Source of the DNA: Dyadobacter psychrophilus
GTDB lineage: Bacteria; Bacteroidota; Bacteroidia; Cytophagales; Spirosomataceae
Reading direction: 5' to 3'
Length of the DNA: 64,000 bases
Assembly (NCBI RefSeq): GCF_900167945.1
Contig: NZ_FUZA01000004.1
Location: forward strand, 372,001 to 436,000
Positions 34,963-43,972 of the stretch are shown here, piece after piece. Every line of letters starts with the position of its first letter. Positions within the stretch are counted from its first letter, which is position 1. Under the pieces are notes generated by a model. It made no database searches and was not told the DNA's origin. It saw only the letters and a program-made list of their open reading frames with translations. A program made the position numbers and the translations under genes.

Positions 34963-36036
34963 TTAGCGACGGCGTGCGCGTGCACCACCACGGTCATTAA
35001 CATTGTCCATTACGCAGCGGAAGCCGATGAAAGCACGACGTTCTGTTTCATATTCGAAAGTTCTCGTGCCGGTTTGTAAGTAGTAAGCGATATCTTTCCA
35101 TGAACCGCCTTTAACCACTTTCCGGGGTTCATCAGGATTATTGTATTCCGGGTTCATATCCCAAACAATTGCAGTTGCATTATCCGTGTAAGCATCTGAA
35201 GTCCATTCAGCTACGTTACCAGCCATATTGTAAAGTCCGAAGTCATTTGGATTATAAGCATTAGCTGGTCCGGTGTAAGGATAGCCATCCGCATCATAAT
35301 TTCCGCGTTGAGGCTTGAAGTTCGCAAGGAAACATCCCTTTGCATTCATGGTGTAAGGATTACCCCAAGGATATTTTGCTACTGCACGTCCACCTCTTGC
35401 TGCCCATTCCCATTCTGCTTCTGTTGGCAAACGGAACCCTGTTGAATTGAACTGACCTTCCTTGTTTTGGAAGTCATGCAACAGGTTAGTACGCCATTTC
35501 GAAAAATACTCAGCGCCGGTCCAGCTCACTCCCACAACGGGATAAGTATCAAATCCCGGGTGCTGATAGTAATATTCTACAAAAGGATCGCCATTTGAAT
35601 AAGCAAAATCTTTCTTCCAAACGGTTGTATCAGGATAGTATTTGGACATAATTTCTTCTTCTCCTAAAACCGAAACCGAGTCAACCAGCAAGGCATTTAC
35701 AAACTGGCGATATTCGTTGTTTGTGATTTCAGTGTCATCCATAAAGAATGAACTGATCGTAACACGCCGGTTCATGTTGTTCATTGAGGAAGCTATATCT
35801 TCATCGGCCTGGCCCATTACAAAAGAGCCTGATGGGATAACCACCATTCCTGCCGGAGTTGTTTGCTTGAAACCTTTACGGGCTGTTGCTGTAATTTCCC
35901 CGTTTTGAATACCGCTTTCTTCTTGTCCTCCCTTGCCAAACTTACTTTTAATAAATCCGCAACTTTGCATGAGCATAAGAGCGGCTACCAAAAGCAGGCT
36001 TTTGACTCCATCCCGATAGAACACTTTCACATTCAT
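34963..36036 (-). CDS. gldK: Gliding motility / type IX secretion lipoprotein GldK
   Basis: 357 residues. The lipobox LMQSC gives a lipoprotein of the outer-membrane side. The body has the formylglycine-generating-enzyme (sulfatase-modifying) fold: GMVVIPSGSFVMGQADED, NNEYRQFVNALL, FRLPTEAEWEWAARGG, NMAGNVAEWTSDAY and VVKGGSWKDIAYYLQ. In GldK the fold is structural; it forms rings with GldN under the translocon. A basic RGGARARRR tail closes the protein. First of the gldKLMN genes, followed by a terminator. Confidence 0.94.
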   Translation of the reverse strand: MNVKVFYRDGVKSLLLVAALMLMQSCGFIKSKFGKGGQEESGIQNGEITATARKGFKQTTPAGMVVIPSGSFVMGQADEDIASSMNNMNRRVTISSFFMDDTEITNNEYRQFVNALLVDSVSVLGEEEIMSKYYPDTTVWKKDFAYSNGDPFVEYYYQHPGFDTYPVVGVSWTGAEYFSKWRTNLLHDFQNKEGQFNSTGFRLPTEAEWEWAARGGRAVAKYPWGNPYTMNAKGCFLANFKPQRGNYDADGYPYTGPANAYNPNDFGLYNMAGNVAEWTSDAYTDNATAIVWDMNPEYNNPDEPRKVVKGGSWKDIAYYLQTGTRTFEYETERRAFIGFRCVMDNVNDRGGARARRR

Positions 36037-36072
36037 AGTGGTTTTGTAAAATTTGAATAATAAAATGTTAGC

Positions 36073-36183
36073 CTAAAAACGTCGACTGGTGATATATAGT
36101 ATACTTGAAATAAAAACTAAAATAACAATCTCATGCTCAGCAGGAATCTGGGAGAAATCATATTGTGGAACTCCCGTATCCAT
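36073..36183 (-). CDS. Possible 36-residue small protein with membrane helix
   Basis: An open frame runs from ATG 36183 to the TAG at 36073. It begins MDTGVPQYDFSQIPAEHE and continues into a hydrophobic helix (IVILVFISSILYIT) ending SRRF. The layout of a polar head, Pro/Glu, one helix and a terminal Arg pair resembles a sorting or anchor tail. It could be a genuine microprotein, or the remnant of a longer gene: the frame is open for 21 more codons upstream without an ATG. It lies in the leader of gldK. Confidence 0.3.
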   Translation of the reverse strand: MDTGVPQYDFSQIPAEHEIVILVFISSILYITSRRF

Positions 36184-36249
36184 CACAAAGCCCGCATTTA
36201 TCGAGTTAACGTAAGAATAAGATAAATGGTATAAGGCAAGATTATTTTA

Positions 36250-36257
36250 CAAATATA
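36250..36257 (-). promoter_or_regulatory. Possible -7 box (TATATTTG) upstream of gldK
   Basis: Read leftward, TATATTTG fits TAnnTTTG. It would serve the small ORF at 36073-36183 and gldK with a leader of about 200 bases. No -33 element at the right distance was seen. Confidence 0.3.
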
Positions 36258-36386
36258 AATTAAAGTTTTGCAAACTGATTAATAACAATTACCTACTGGT
36301 TTACAAAAACCGTTTAATAAATGGTCAATTGCATGTTTTTTTAATAATTTCCGGATCCCATAGTACTATATACGGAGCATTACAGC

Positions 36387-37364
36387 TTAGAATCTGAAAC
36401 GCGGTGTCCGGATGATAGTCTTCTTGCCAAACTTAGGAGATGGTAATGCATAGGACAACATTACTTCGAAAGATGACGGCGCTTTGGAATCATTTCCTCC
36501 CAACACAAGATCATACGCTCCCGAGAGTCTGAGCGATTGATCCGGCAGCAAATAAATCCCACCCATTATGATAAAATAAGTGTCCTGCTGTCTGTAAGTT
36601 CCTCCAATCCAATATCGCTTATTGTAGGTAACGGTTGCTCCCCCCTCAGCTGAAAACGTGCTGATATCCGACTTTAAAAGAACAATAGGCTGTATATCAA
36701 GTAAGTAACCCAGTTCGATATTAACACCAGCATTGAAATACAATGTTTTAGGCAACGGATTAGTCGCCGTTGTAGATCCCAACTGATATTTCGGCTCTAA
36801 AAGATGGTTTAAGGAAAGCCCTGCGTAGAATGTTTCATTTTCAAATCGTGCGCCAACAGAAAAATCGGGATTTATTTCCGAAATATTGCCGGTTGGAATC
36901 AAAGGATCGTCGGGGTCCTGATATCTTAATTTACTGTAATCAATGGATTGTCTGAACAAGCCTGCACTCGCCCCAACCTGGAAATTTCCTCCAAAAGCGG
37001 GAATGCGGTAAGCTGCGGATACTTTGAAGTCCTGGTCTGTGCGCGGACCACTGCGATCATTCAATGCGTAAAAGCCTATCCCGAAGTTCTTAATAGGCAT
37101 ACTGAATGCAAAAAGCTGTGTGGAAAGTGCGCCGCCTTCATCTGAAATATTGGTTCCCTGGTAACCCGCATATTGGGTTCTGTGCGTAAGCTGGAATTTA
37201 GTAAGTCCGTCTGCGCCAGCAGCTGCGGGATTAAGATATAACTGGTTAAGAGAAAATAAGCTGAATTGTGCGTCTTTCTGAGCCATCGCACCCGTGGTGG
37301 TCAGGAGTATTATTGCAAGCAGCCGGTTGTATTTAATACTTCGAATAATAAACGTCAAAGTCAT
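36387..37364 (-). CDS. PorP/SprF family type IX secretion outer-membrane protein
   Basis: 325 residues. Signal peptide ends TTGAMAQ, and the mature start KDAQFSLFSLNQLYLNPAAA is the family signature. The rest is an alternating beta-strand pattern ending in RTPRFRF, a typical outer-membrane barrel end. Members (PorP, SprF) bind or anchor type IX cargos at the outer membrane. Its position next to gldK matches the layout of type IX loci. Which of the two it corresponds to cannot be settled here, and no SprB-like adhesin is adjacent. Confidence 0.88.
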   Translation of the reverse strand: MTLTFIIRSIKYNRLLAIILLTTTGAMAQKDAQFSLFSLNQLYLNPAAAGADGLTKFQLTHRTQYAGYQGTNISDEGGALSTQLFAFSMPIKNFGIGFYALNDRSGPRTDQDFKVSAAYRIPAFGGNFQVGASAGLFRQSIDYSKLRYQDPDDPLIPTGNISEINPDFSVGARFENETFYAGLSLNHLLEPKYQLGSTTATNPLPKTLYFNAGVNIELGYLLDIQPIVLLKSDISTFSAEGGATVTYNKRYWIGGTYRQQDTYFIIMGGIYLLPDQSLRLSGAYDLVLGGNDSKAPSSFEVMLSYALPSPKFGKKTIIRTPRFRF

Positions 37365-37449
37365 GCCTGTGGGTTTGGTTAAGGAACACGCCGGGAGTTT
37401 TCGGATTGTATTTATAACGCATATTGCTTAAAAAAATTGATAAAATAAC

Positions 37450-37482
37450 AAAAAAGCCCCGGAAATTTTCCGGGGCTTTTTT
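37450..37482. terminator. Strong hairpin terminator (16-bp arms)
   Basis: Positions 37450-37465 and 37467-37482 are perfect complements (core GCCCCGG/CCGGGGC), flanked by A and T runs. It lies 14 bases after the hemD stop reading left, so it ends the hemD transcript before the PorP/SprF-like gene. Confidence 0.85.
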
Positions 37483-37496
37483 GAAGGAAAAACGAC

Positions 37497-38279
37497 TCAA
37501 ACATTGTTCGCTTGCCTGATATAAAGGTCGAGCGCGCCGGTCATGGATGGGGCATTTGGCAATGGCGCCTGAATGTCCAGAAAAAGACCTGCATCGGTCA
37601 CTGCTTTTGCCGTTGTCGGGCCGAAAGCGGCAATGCGCGTGGAGTTCTGTTTAAAATCCGGGAAGTTATCGTACAACGACTTTATCCCCGACGGGCTGAA
37701 AAATGCGATGATATCGTAGTAGACATCTTCCAGATCAGACAGGTCAGCAGAGCCGGTCTGATACATTGTCGCTTCAACGAAGTGGAATTCTTCTGTATCA
37801 GCAAACTCCGGGATGTCATTTTTACGAACGTCCGAGCACGGATAAAGGAACTTCTCTTTCTTATGTTTCCGCATCAGCTCGATCAGTTCGGCAGCTGTTT
37901 TGGTGCCTGTAAAGATTTTCCGCTTACGGATCACAATGTATTTCTGAAGATAATTGGCAGTCTGTTCCGAAATGCAGAAATATTTCATAGTCGCCGGCAC
38001 CTCAACTCTTCCCTCATTACAAATCCGGAAGAAATGATCAATAGCGTTACGGCTAGTAAAAATAACCGCAGTATGATCCAGAATGTTGATTTTTTGTTTG
38101 CGAAACTCTTTATAAGAAACTCCGTCAATTTGTATGAACGGCCTGAAATCTACTTTAATATTATATTTTTTGGCCAATTCATAGTAAGGTGAATTCTCGT
38201 CGGCTGGTCTGGATTGACTAACTAAAAGGCTGGTTACTTTTTTAAGCCGCTCCTGATCAAAATTGATGGTATCACTCAT
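37497..38279 (-). CDS. hemD: Uroporphyrinogen-III synthase
   Basis: 260 residues of the two-domain HemD fold. Seen are TSLLVSQSRPADENSPYYEL at the start, AVIFTSRNAIDHFF in domain one, FLYPCSDVRKNDIPEF at the hinge, and YDIIAFFSPSGIKSLYDNF with AAFGPTTAKAV in domain two. The family is weakly conserved, but this pattern is distinctive. It closes hydroxymethylbilane into uroporphyrinogen III for haem. The DUF4271 gene precedes it by 42 bases. Confidence 0.85.
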   Translation of the reverse strand: MSDTINFDQERLKKVTSLLVSQSRPADENSPYYELAKKYNIKVDFRPFIQIDGVSYKEFRKQKINILDHTAVIFTSRNAIDHFFRICNEGRVEVPATMKYFCISEQTANYLQKYIVIRKRKIFTGTKTAAELIELMRKHKKEKFLYPCSDVRKNDIPEFADTEEFHFVEATMYQTGSADLSDLEDVYYDIIAFFSPSGIKSLYDNFPDFKQNSTRIAAFGPTTAKAVTDAGLFLDIQAPLPNAPSMTGALDLYIRQANNV

Positions 38280-38321
38280 GTATAATCCTCATTAGTTTAA
38301 ATTCCGTTTCATCTTCTGCAA

Positions 38322-39503
38322 TTACAAAGCAAACTTTATGCCGACAATGAGCGGGATTATTTCAATGACGCAAAGGTACGAAAATAAATACAGATTAATC
38401 AACGAGCCCGGAGGCTTGGTTACAACGTATAATGCTAAGAATCTTGCTGAGTAAAACAGCAAAAATGGAGCCAGAACATAGGTTCTCATCTCGTTTAGCC
38501 AGTTTATGTGGTTGAAACTGAGGATGAAAACAAGCAAGAACAACGCTGCATAAAACAGGTAAGAGGATTGTATTATTTTAAGAAATATGATATCGACCGT
38601 CTTGTCCAGATTCAGCATATTTCCCGCCATGACCATGGCTATATATTTGAGATAAGTAAGCAGAAAGAAGATGATGGAAAGGATAAAAAAATCTCTCAAA
38701 ATTTGCAGCGTATTCGACTTTTCGGACAATATCGTGCTGACAGAAAATACGTTAAGCTCATTCGCTGAAAAGAAAACCACAATAAAGCTCATCAGCATCG
38801 AAGTAATAATGACTAAGAAAATGACTGTGTTGCTATAAGGCTTGTTGATTTTAGAAAGCTGGTCCCTTGGATCGTTGTTAAAAAACTCAATAGGATTTAT
38901 CAAACGTATAAACGACAATGGGTTAGCATTGAAAATCCAGACGGTGAGTATCAGAATAAGAATGAGTGAAAGCGCCGCAAAGTTACCGAACGGCGTAAAA
39001 GTGATGGGCTTAATGTTTATAAAATTGCGTCCCGCCTGCTCAACGGTTGTTGGATCATTGCGTTTCTTTTTGTTACAAAGCAACACAGACTTGTCCCCAA
39101 TCCCCGAGCTGCCGTAAACTGTGAGCAGCAATTCGTCTTTTTTGTAGATCTTATACAGGCTGTCAATGTTGAGTTCCTGCCATTGTTCTTTGGCTATTTT
39201 GTTTTGAAGAGACCCTTCTAAAAACAGATAACTTTCGTTTTCCGCTTTTAAAAGCAGGACATAGCGCCGGTTTTTGACAAGATCGATGTACAAGCTTACG
39301 TAACGCGCCCCTTCGTTCACACCTTGAGAGAAAGGGACGTAATTTTTGTATTGAGGATTGTAAACGAGCCAGTCATTCTGGTAATCGTAGACCGGGAAAT
39401 ATTGCTCGGGAGGATTAACTTTGGCCGCGCCGGAAGCGAATGTCCCGGAAACGGAAAAAGCGATTAGGAAAGCCCAAAAAAGCGTAATGGAAATGGACTT
39501 CAT
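38322..39503 (-). CDS. DUF4271-type membrane protein with exported N-terminal domain
   Basis: 393 residues. A signal peptide (FWAFLIAFSVSGTFAS) leads to a periplasmic domain of about 130 residues, then roughly seven membrane helices (about 175-393). The helical part has the FFNNDPRDQL loop and the YLKYIAMVMAGNMLNLD segment of DUF4271. The family is confined to Bacteroidota and its function is unknown. It sits upstream of hemD in the same direction, a linkage I associate with this family. It may matter for the envelope, but the sequence does not say how. Confidence 0.75.
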   Translation of the reverse strand: MKSISITLFWAFLIAFSVSGTFASGAAKVNPPEQYFPVYDYQNDWLVYNPQYKNYVPFSQGVNEGARYVSLYIDLVKNRRYVLLLKAENESYLFLEGSLQNKIAKEQWQELNIDSLYKIYKKDELLLTVYGSSGIGDKSVLLCNKKKRNDPTTVEQAGRNFINIKPITFTPFGNFAALSLILILILTVWIFNANPLSFIRLINPIEFFNNDPRDQLSKINKPYSNTVIFLVIITSMLMSFIVVFFSANELNVFSVSTILSEKSNTLQILRDFFILSIIFFLLTYLKYIAMVMAGNMLNLDKTVDIIFLKIIQSSYLFYAALFLLVFILSFNHINWLNEMRTYVLAPFLLFYSARFLALYVVTKPPGSLINLYLFSYLCVIEIIPLIVGIKFAL

Positions 39504-39514
39504 TGGTATAAAAA

Positions 39515-39536
39515 AGGGCGGGGTTTCCCCAGCCCT
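39515..39536 (-). terminator. Hairpin terminator after sucD
   Basis: AGGGC-GGGG-TTT-CCCC-A-GCCCT stem, followed leftward by a T-run (the A-run at 39511-39515 on the + strand). Confidence 0.75.
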
Positions 39537-39563
39537 CTTATAAAGTTATATGTAAGCAGGTTA

Positions 39564-40442
39564 CTATTTTTTTCCAAGAGCGATCAGCATCGTTTCGCCG
39601 ATCAATGCAGGTGACTCAGCTACAAATATACCAGACTCTTTCATGATTCTGATTTTAGCTTCAGCCGTATCGTCAGCACCACCGATGATCGCACCGGCGT
39701 GGCCCATTCTTCGTCCTTTTGGGGCAGTTTGTCCTGCAATGAACCCTACAACAGGCTTTTTGTTTCCAGTTGATTTAATGTAGTTGGCCGCATCCGCTTC
39801 CATACTTCCACCAATTTCACCGATCATAACAATTGCTTCTGTCTCTGGATCGTTCATTAAAAGCTCAACGGCTTCTTTTGTGGTTGTTCCAATGATAGGG
39901 TCACCACCGATTCCGATGGCTGTGGTTTGACCAAGTCCAGCGCGCGTCAACTGGTCAACAGCTTCATAAGTCAATGTTCCCGATTTTGACACGAGTCCAA
40001 TGGTTCCTTTTTTGAAAATAAAGCCTGGCATAATGCCCACTTTACACTCTTCTGCTGTGATTATACCTGGACAGTTCGGGCCGATCAGGCGGCAATTTTT
40101 GTTTTTGATATATTCTTTTGCCTGCATCATGTCCTTGGTAGGGATACCTTCGGTGATACAAACGATTACGCCAATTCCAGCATCAGCGGATTCCATAATA
40201 GCATCAGCAGCAAAAGCCGGCGGAACAAAAATGATTGATACATCTGCGCCGGTAGCACGAACGGCCAGGTCAACGGTGTTGAAAACAGGTCTTTCAAGAT
40301 GAGAGAGACCGCCTTTGCCCGGAGTTACGCCACCTACGACATTAGTACCGTACTCGATCATTTGCTGGGCGTGAAAAGAGCCCTCCGATCCGGTAAATCC
40401 CTGAACTATAATCTTAGAATTTTTATTAACTAAAACGCTCAT
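39564..40442 (-). CDS. sucD: Succinyl-CoA synthetase (ADP-forming), alpha subunit
   Basis: 292 residues. The N-terminal CoA-binding Rossmann domain contains [20 protein letters not shown] and [16 protein letters not shown]. The active-site phospho-His lies in [13 protein letters not shown] near residue 245. The protein makes ATP (or GTP) from succinyl-CoA in the TCA cycle together with the SucC beta chain, which is not in the window. It stands alone with its own terminator. Confidence 0.96.
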   Translation of the reverse strand: MSVLVNKNSKIIVQGFTGSEGSFHAQQMIEYGTNVVGGVTPGKGGLSHLERPVFNTVDLAVRATGADVSIIFVPPAFAADAIMESADAGIGVIVCITEGIPTKDMMQAKEYIKNKNCRLIGPNCPGIITAEECKVGIMPGFIFKKGTIGLVSKSGTLTYEAVDQLTRAGLGQTTAIGIGGDPIIGTTTKEAVELLMNDPETEAIVMIGEIGGSMEADAANYIKSTGNKKPVVGFIAGQTAPKGRRMGHAGAIIGGADDTAEAKIRIMKESGIFVAESPALIGETMLIALGKK

Positions 40443-40545
40443 GTTGGTAAATCAGTTTTTTTGGTAAAAGTAGAACGAAAAGCACGAAGTAGCAAAATGT
40501 AGCCAGAATTTGTAAATTGCTTTTTTGACAATATTAAGCAGGTTT

Positions 40546-41148
40546 ATGCAGATACTCAGCAGCCCACATATATTTTCTAACTTAGTTCTGAGTTTTACCA
40601 GTTTATTTATTTTTTCGAGGTATTTCAGGACGCAGCCGTTTATAAGCAAGTGGCTCTGGGGCATATTTTTGTTTTTCATAGCACTTGTCGCCCTCACGGA
40701 TCTGCTCGTCTACGCAGGTGTGGAAAGTCTGGAAACCATTCACGATATCGTTATTGCAGGGGAGATGACTTTGGGCGCATTTTGCCTTGTGTCGGCATCC
40801 TGGTGCCTCATCATGCGCTATAATGCAGGCACTTATTTCTTCGGGTCCACAATTGGGCTCGGCCTGCTACTTATGTATTGCATTACCTGGTTCGGCGTGG
40901 AATATGTGGGGCTTATCACCAAGTCATTCTGCATTTTGGTAACATTATTAATATCCTGCGTGGGGCTTGCAAGCCGTCAGAAAAGTGCATTGTGGGTCAT
41001 ATTTTCTATGATGTTGCTGGCATTATCAACCAAATCGGGAAAGCTGCCTATTCCGATGGATCCCGTGGATATTAACCATTATATGATGGTACTGTCTGTA
41101 ATTTGCATGGGAAGGGCTGTGCGGGATCAATATAAAATCCTGTTTTAA
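40546..41148 (+). CDS. Small polytopic membrane protein, unknown
   Basis: 200 residues from ATG 40546; a TTG at 40525 is also in frame. About six membrane helices follow one another with very short loops (FSNLVLSFTSLFIFSRYF, WLWGIFLFFIALVALTDLLV, TIGLGLLLMYCITWF and others). No motif I recognise. Cys residues sit within several helices. It stands alone: divergent from sucD and 100 bases before the azurin gene, without evidence of co-transcription. Confidence 0.65.
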   Translation: MQILSSPHIFSNLVLSFTSLFIFSRYFRTQPFISKWLWGIFLFFIALVALTDLLVYAGVESLETIHDIVIAGEMTLGAFCLVSASWCLIMRYNAGTYFFGSTIGLGLLLMYCITWFGVEYVGLITKSFCILVTLLISCVGLASRQKSALWVIFSMMLLALSTKSGKLPIPMDPVDINHYMMVLSVICMGRAVRDQYKILF

Positions 41149-41251
41149 GCGCTATTTATCAAACAAATGTTAATGGATTGTTTTTTTTAAATACCGCGTC
41201 GTAAATTGCACCAGTTAATTTCAAACAAACAAGTTTACTAATACTCTTAAT

Positions 41252-41746
41252 ATGAAAACGACGAAGTATGGCGTAATGCTTCTTGCCTCAGTTTTGGCTT
41301 TCGGAGCTGTTACAATGAACACTGCTGAGGCTAAATTGCCTGCCAAAGCTGTGGTTAGCGATGTGAAACAAGCTAAAACCATCGTTATAAAAGGAAGTGA
41401 TGCAATGCAATTTGACCTTAAAGAAATCAAAGTGAAGGCTGGTCAAAAGGTGAAGCTTACTTTGACACACTCTGGTAAACTTGCAAAGGCTGCAATGGGC
41501 CACAACTGGGTTTTGTTGAAGCCAGGAACTGACGTTGCTGCATTTGGATCGAAAGCTGCTGCTGCGAGAGAAACAGAATACATTCCTAAGTCTGAAGAAG
41601 CCAGCATCATCGCGCATACCAAACTTGTTGGCGGCGGAGAAAGCGACACAGTGGAGTTTACTGCACCTGCAAAAGGAACTTACACTTACATCTGCAGTTT
41701 CCCAGGTCACTATGCTTTGATGAAAGGAACATTCATCGTTGAATAA
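41252..41746 (+). CDS. Azurin-family cupredoxin
   Basis: 164 residues with signal peptide (up to about NTAEA). The type 1 copper ligands are His84 (AAMGHNWVLL), Cys148, His153 and Met157 (ICSFPGHYALMKG). The length of the mature domain and the GHNWV motif fit azurin rather than plastocyanin. It carries electrons one at a time in the periplasm, for example to a cytochrome oxidase or peroxidase; the partner is not encoded nearby. Monocistronic, with a clear terminator. Confidence 0.92.
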   Translation: MKTTKYGVMLLASVLAFGAVTMNTAEAKLPAKAVVSDVKQAKTIVIKGSDAMQFDLKEIKVKAGQKVKLTLTHSGKLAKAAMGHNWVLLKPGTDVAAFGSKAAAARETEYIPKSEEASIIAHTKLVGGGESDTVEFTAPAKGTYTYICSFPGHYALMKGTFIVE

Positions 41747-41760
41747 GGAATTGAAAATAT

Positions 41761-41797
41761 AAAAAAAGCGCTGGTCGATTTGATCAGCGCTTTTTTT
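41761..41797. terminator. Bidirectional terminator
   Basis: AAAAAAAGCGCTG (41761-41773) pairs with CAGCGCTTTTTTT (41785-41797). Shared by the azurin gene and the convergent thioredoxin-like gene. Confidence 0.85.
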
Positions 41798-41811
41798 ATG
41801 TTCTTTTCGTC

Positions 41812-42357
41812 CTAGATTTCAGCAAGTTGCTTTTCAATCAGATCCACAATTTCGGGTCTGTCCCATTGTGAAGCGCCTACTTCTTCAACCAATATTTTCC
41901 CTTTGTAAATAATGTAAGTTCTGGGAATTGCATTGCCGTCTAATGCCGGAGGATAAGCGCCGGCAAATTGATAAAATGGCAGATTGTAGCCTTTGCGTGC
42001 AATGAATGGGTTTACCGTCTCAGCATCTTCGTCTGAAATAATGTAAAATGATACTTTTTCGTGCGTTTTATATTTATCATAAAGCTTTTGAATGCCCGGC
42101 ATTTCCATATTGCAAGGGCCGCACCAGGTTGCCCAGACATTTAAAAACACCAGCTTATTTTCATCCATCGCGACGGGTTTGCCTTCCAGGTCTCTGAGTT
42201 CGGACAGATATACCGAGGAATTTTCCGCTGGCACCGGCAAGGCTCCTGCAACATTATTCTCCTTGTTATCAATCGGTTTGACAAATGAATAATAAACTGC
42301 TGCTGCGGCTACAATTAGCAAAACGATGAGAAAAAACTTTCTTGTATTGGCGTTCAT
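41812..42357 (-). CDS. TlpA/ResA-like membrane-anchored thioredoxin
   Basis: 181 residues. A single N-terminal helix (about 7-25) anchors the protein with its thioredoxin domain outside the cytoplasm. The active site is WATWCGPCNMEMP (Cys79, Cys82), and the cis-Pro region reads NAIPRTYIIYKGK. Such proteins reduce periplasmic disulfides, typically for cytochrome c maturation or for copper-site assembly. The neighbouring azurin gene makes a copper or redox role attractive, but the two are convergent, not co-transcribed. Confidence 0.9.
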   Translation of the reverse strand: MNANTRKFFLIVLLIVAAAAVYYSFVKPIDNKENNVAGALPVPAENSSVYLSELRDLEGKPVAMDENKLVFLNVWATWCGPCNMEMPGIQKLYDKYKTHEKVSFYIISDEDAETVNPFIARKGYNLPFYQFAGAYPPALDGNAIPRTYIIYKGKILVEEVGASQWDRPEIVDLIEKQLAEI

Positions 42358-42553
42358 AATGGTGTGGATTAATGAAAAAAAGTAATGTCCTGGCGGACAG
42401 TTGATAGGGTAAAAGTAACCATATTCTCATAAACCATCTTTAAAAACTGTATTCGAAAAATAGGGCATTTGTTTTTTTGATGCGTAGTAGGAATTTGAAT
42501 ACTTTTATAGGATAATAAAAACACATTTTGATTTGAGGAAACGGTTTACATTC

Positions 42554-43897
42554 ATGAAAGTTTTATTTTTTGGTCTAATTTCCCTCTTTGTGATTTTTTT
42601 GCCTGACTCCACTTTTGCTCAACGATCGGCTGCGGAATTTTTTGAAGAAGGTAATACGAGGGCCGGGACCGGCGATTTTAATGGTGCCTTGCAAGCTTAT
42701 TCTACGGTAATTTCAATGAGTCCGGAGCATGCGCCAAGCTTTTTCAACCGTGGTCTGGCCAAGGCAAATCTAAAAGATTTTAGAGGAGCCATTCAGGATT
42801 ATAACCGCGCTATTGAGCTTAATCCCAAAGAACCGCTTTATTACCAAAGCAGGGGCGTAAGCAAAAGCTTGCAAGATGATTTCTCGTCGGCGATTGAGGA
42901 TTATTCCAAAGCACTGGAACTGAATGCCGAAGACCCGAAGATATACTACAATCGAGGCGTAAGCTATGCCAAACTAAAGAAACACAGAAGCGCGCTCACG
43001 GACCTGGACAAAGCATTATCGCTGAATCCCGACGAGCTTGCGGCCTTGTATGCGAGGGGAAACTGCAAGCAGGATTTGCAGGAGTATGCCGGAAGCCTTG
43101 CAGATTTTACAAGAGTAATTGAGTTAAGCCCTAAAAGAACAGGCGCATATGCCGGCCGGGGATTGGCGAAAATAGAATTAGGCGATTTCCAGGGAGCTGT
43201 CGCGGATTTCACACGGGCCATTGAGCTAAGTCCCAACGAAAGTGAATTTTATGAAAAGAGAGGTTTTGCCAAGAATAAGCTGGAAGACTTTCAGGGAGCG
43301 GTAATTGATTTTGATAAAACGATCCAATTGAATGCGGAAAATTACCAGGCATTTTACGGAAGAGGTTATGCCAAAGGTAAGCTCAATGACACGCGCGGTG
43401 CAATTGCCGATCTTTCTACATCTATTGAATTGAAGAATACTTACCTCGGCGACCCTAAAAAAATAGCATATGCGGGTAAAATAAACCGTGAGACGCTCGA
43501 CGCGTTAAGAGATCAGGTCCAGCATAATATTAAAATAGATAATCTAAGCGCGGACCGGGCAGAGGCATACTTTGTGAGAGGTGTCAGCAAAGCGAAGGTA
43601 GGAGAGGTTAAGGGTGCAATTCAGGACCTTACAACGGCAGTTGAGCTTAATCCAACTTACTCGACAGCATTCTTCTCACGTGCAATGGTCCGCTCGGCAA
43701 GTGGCGACCAGATGGGTGCGGTTATGGATTTTTCCAGCTCTATCAAATTGCGCTCGGACTATCCGGAAGCATATTACTTGCGGGGAATTTTGAAAAACAG
43801 TCTTGGCGAAGTTAATGATGGTTGCCTTGATTTGAGCCGGGCAGGGGAGTTGGGTTATCAGCAAGCATATAAGGTTATCGGAAGTTATTGTAACTAA
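42554..43897 (+). CDS. Exported TPR repeat protein
   Basis: 447 residues from ATG 42554 (MKVLFFGLISLFVIF), with signal peptide ending STFAQ. About eleven TPR units follow in very regular form, such as FRGAIQDYNRAIELNP, FSSAIEDYSKALELNA and FQGAVADFTRAIELSP. One stretch of about 40 residues (DPKKIAYAGKINRETLDALR) interrupts the array. No catalytic domain. A periplasmic scaffold is likely. Monocistronic, and divergent from the TlpA-like gene. Confidence 0.85.
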   Translation: MKVLFFGLISLFVIFLPDSTFAQRSAAEFFEEGNTRAGTGDFNGALQAYSTVISMSPEHAPSFFNRGLAKANLKDFRGAIQDYNRAIELNPKEPLYYQSRGVSKSLQDDFSSAIEDYSKALELNAEDPKIYYNRGVSYAKLKKHRSALTDLDKALSLNPDELAALYARGNCKQDLQEYAGSLADFTRVIELSPKRTGAYAGRGLAKIELGDFQGAVADFTRAIELSPNESEFYEKRGFAKNKLEDFQGAVIDFDKTIQLNAENYQAFYGRGYAKGKLNDTRGAIADLSTSIELKNTYLGDPKKIAYAGKINRETLDALRDQVQHNIKIDNLSADRAEAYFVRGVSKAKVGEVKGAIQDLTTAVELNPTYSTAFFSRAMVRSASGDQMGAVMDFSSSIKLRSDYPEAYYLRGILKNSLGEVNDGCLDLSRAGELGYQQAYKVIGSYCN

Positions 43898-43914
43898 ATT
43901 ACCGGCTACAAACA

Positions 43915-43953
43915 AAGAAAGGGTTAATGATCATTGATCGTTAACCCTTTCTT
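43915..43953. terminator. Bidirectional hairpin terminator (about 18 bp)
   Basis: AAGAAAGGGTTAA (43915-43927) pairs with TTAACCCTTTCTT (43941-43953), and the inner TGATC/GATCG extends the stem. Shared by the TPR gene and the convergent superoxide dismutase gene. Confidence 0.85.
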
Positions 43954-43972
43954 ATATCGTTTTGACCAACAA

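Larger units (their letters stand above)
36037..36386. other. 350-base gap upstream of gldK
   Basis: AT-rich stretch between the PorP/SprF-like gene and gldK. It contains a 36-codon leftward ORF (36073-36183) and, further right, a leftward TATATTTG box (36250-36257). No hairpin terminator for the PorP/SprF-like gene was seen. Confidence 0.4.

Noticed and set aside
37512..38192. Rightward 226-codon open frame
   Set aside because: It lies wholly opposite hemD, whose protein motifs are clear. The product has no recognisable pattern.
42600..43860. Repeated segments in the DNA suggesting gene duplication
   Set aside because: They are explained by TPR units of one protein.
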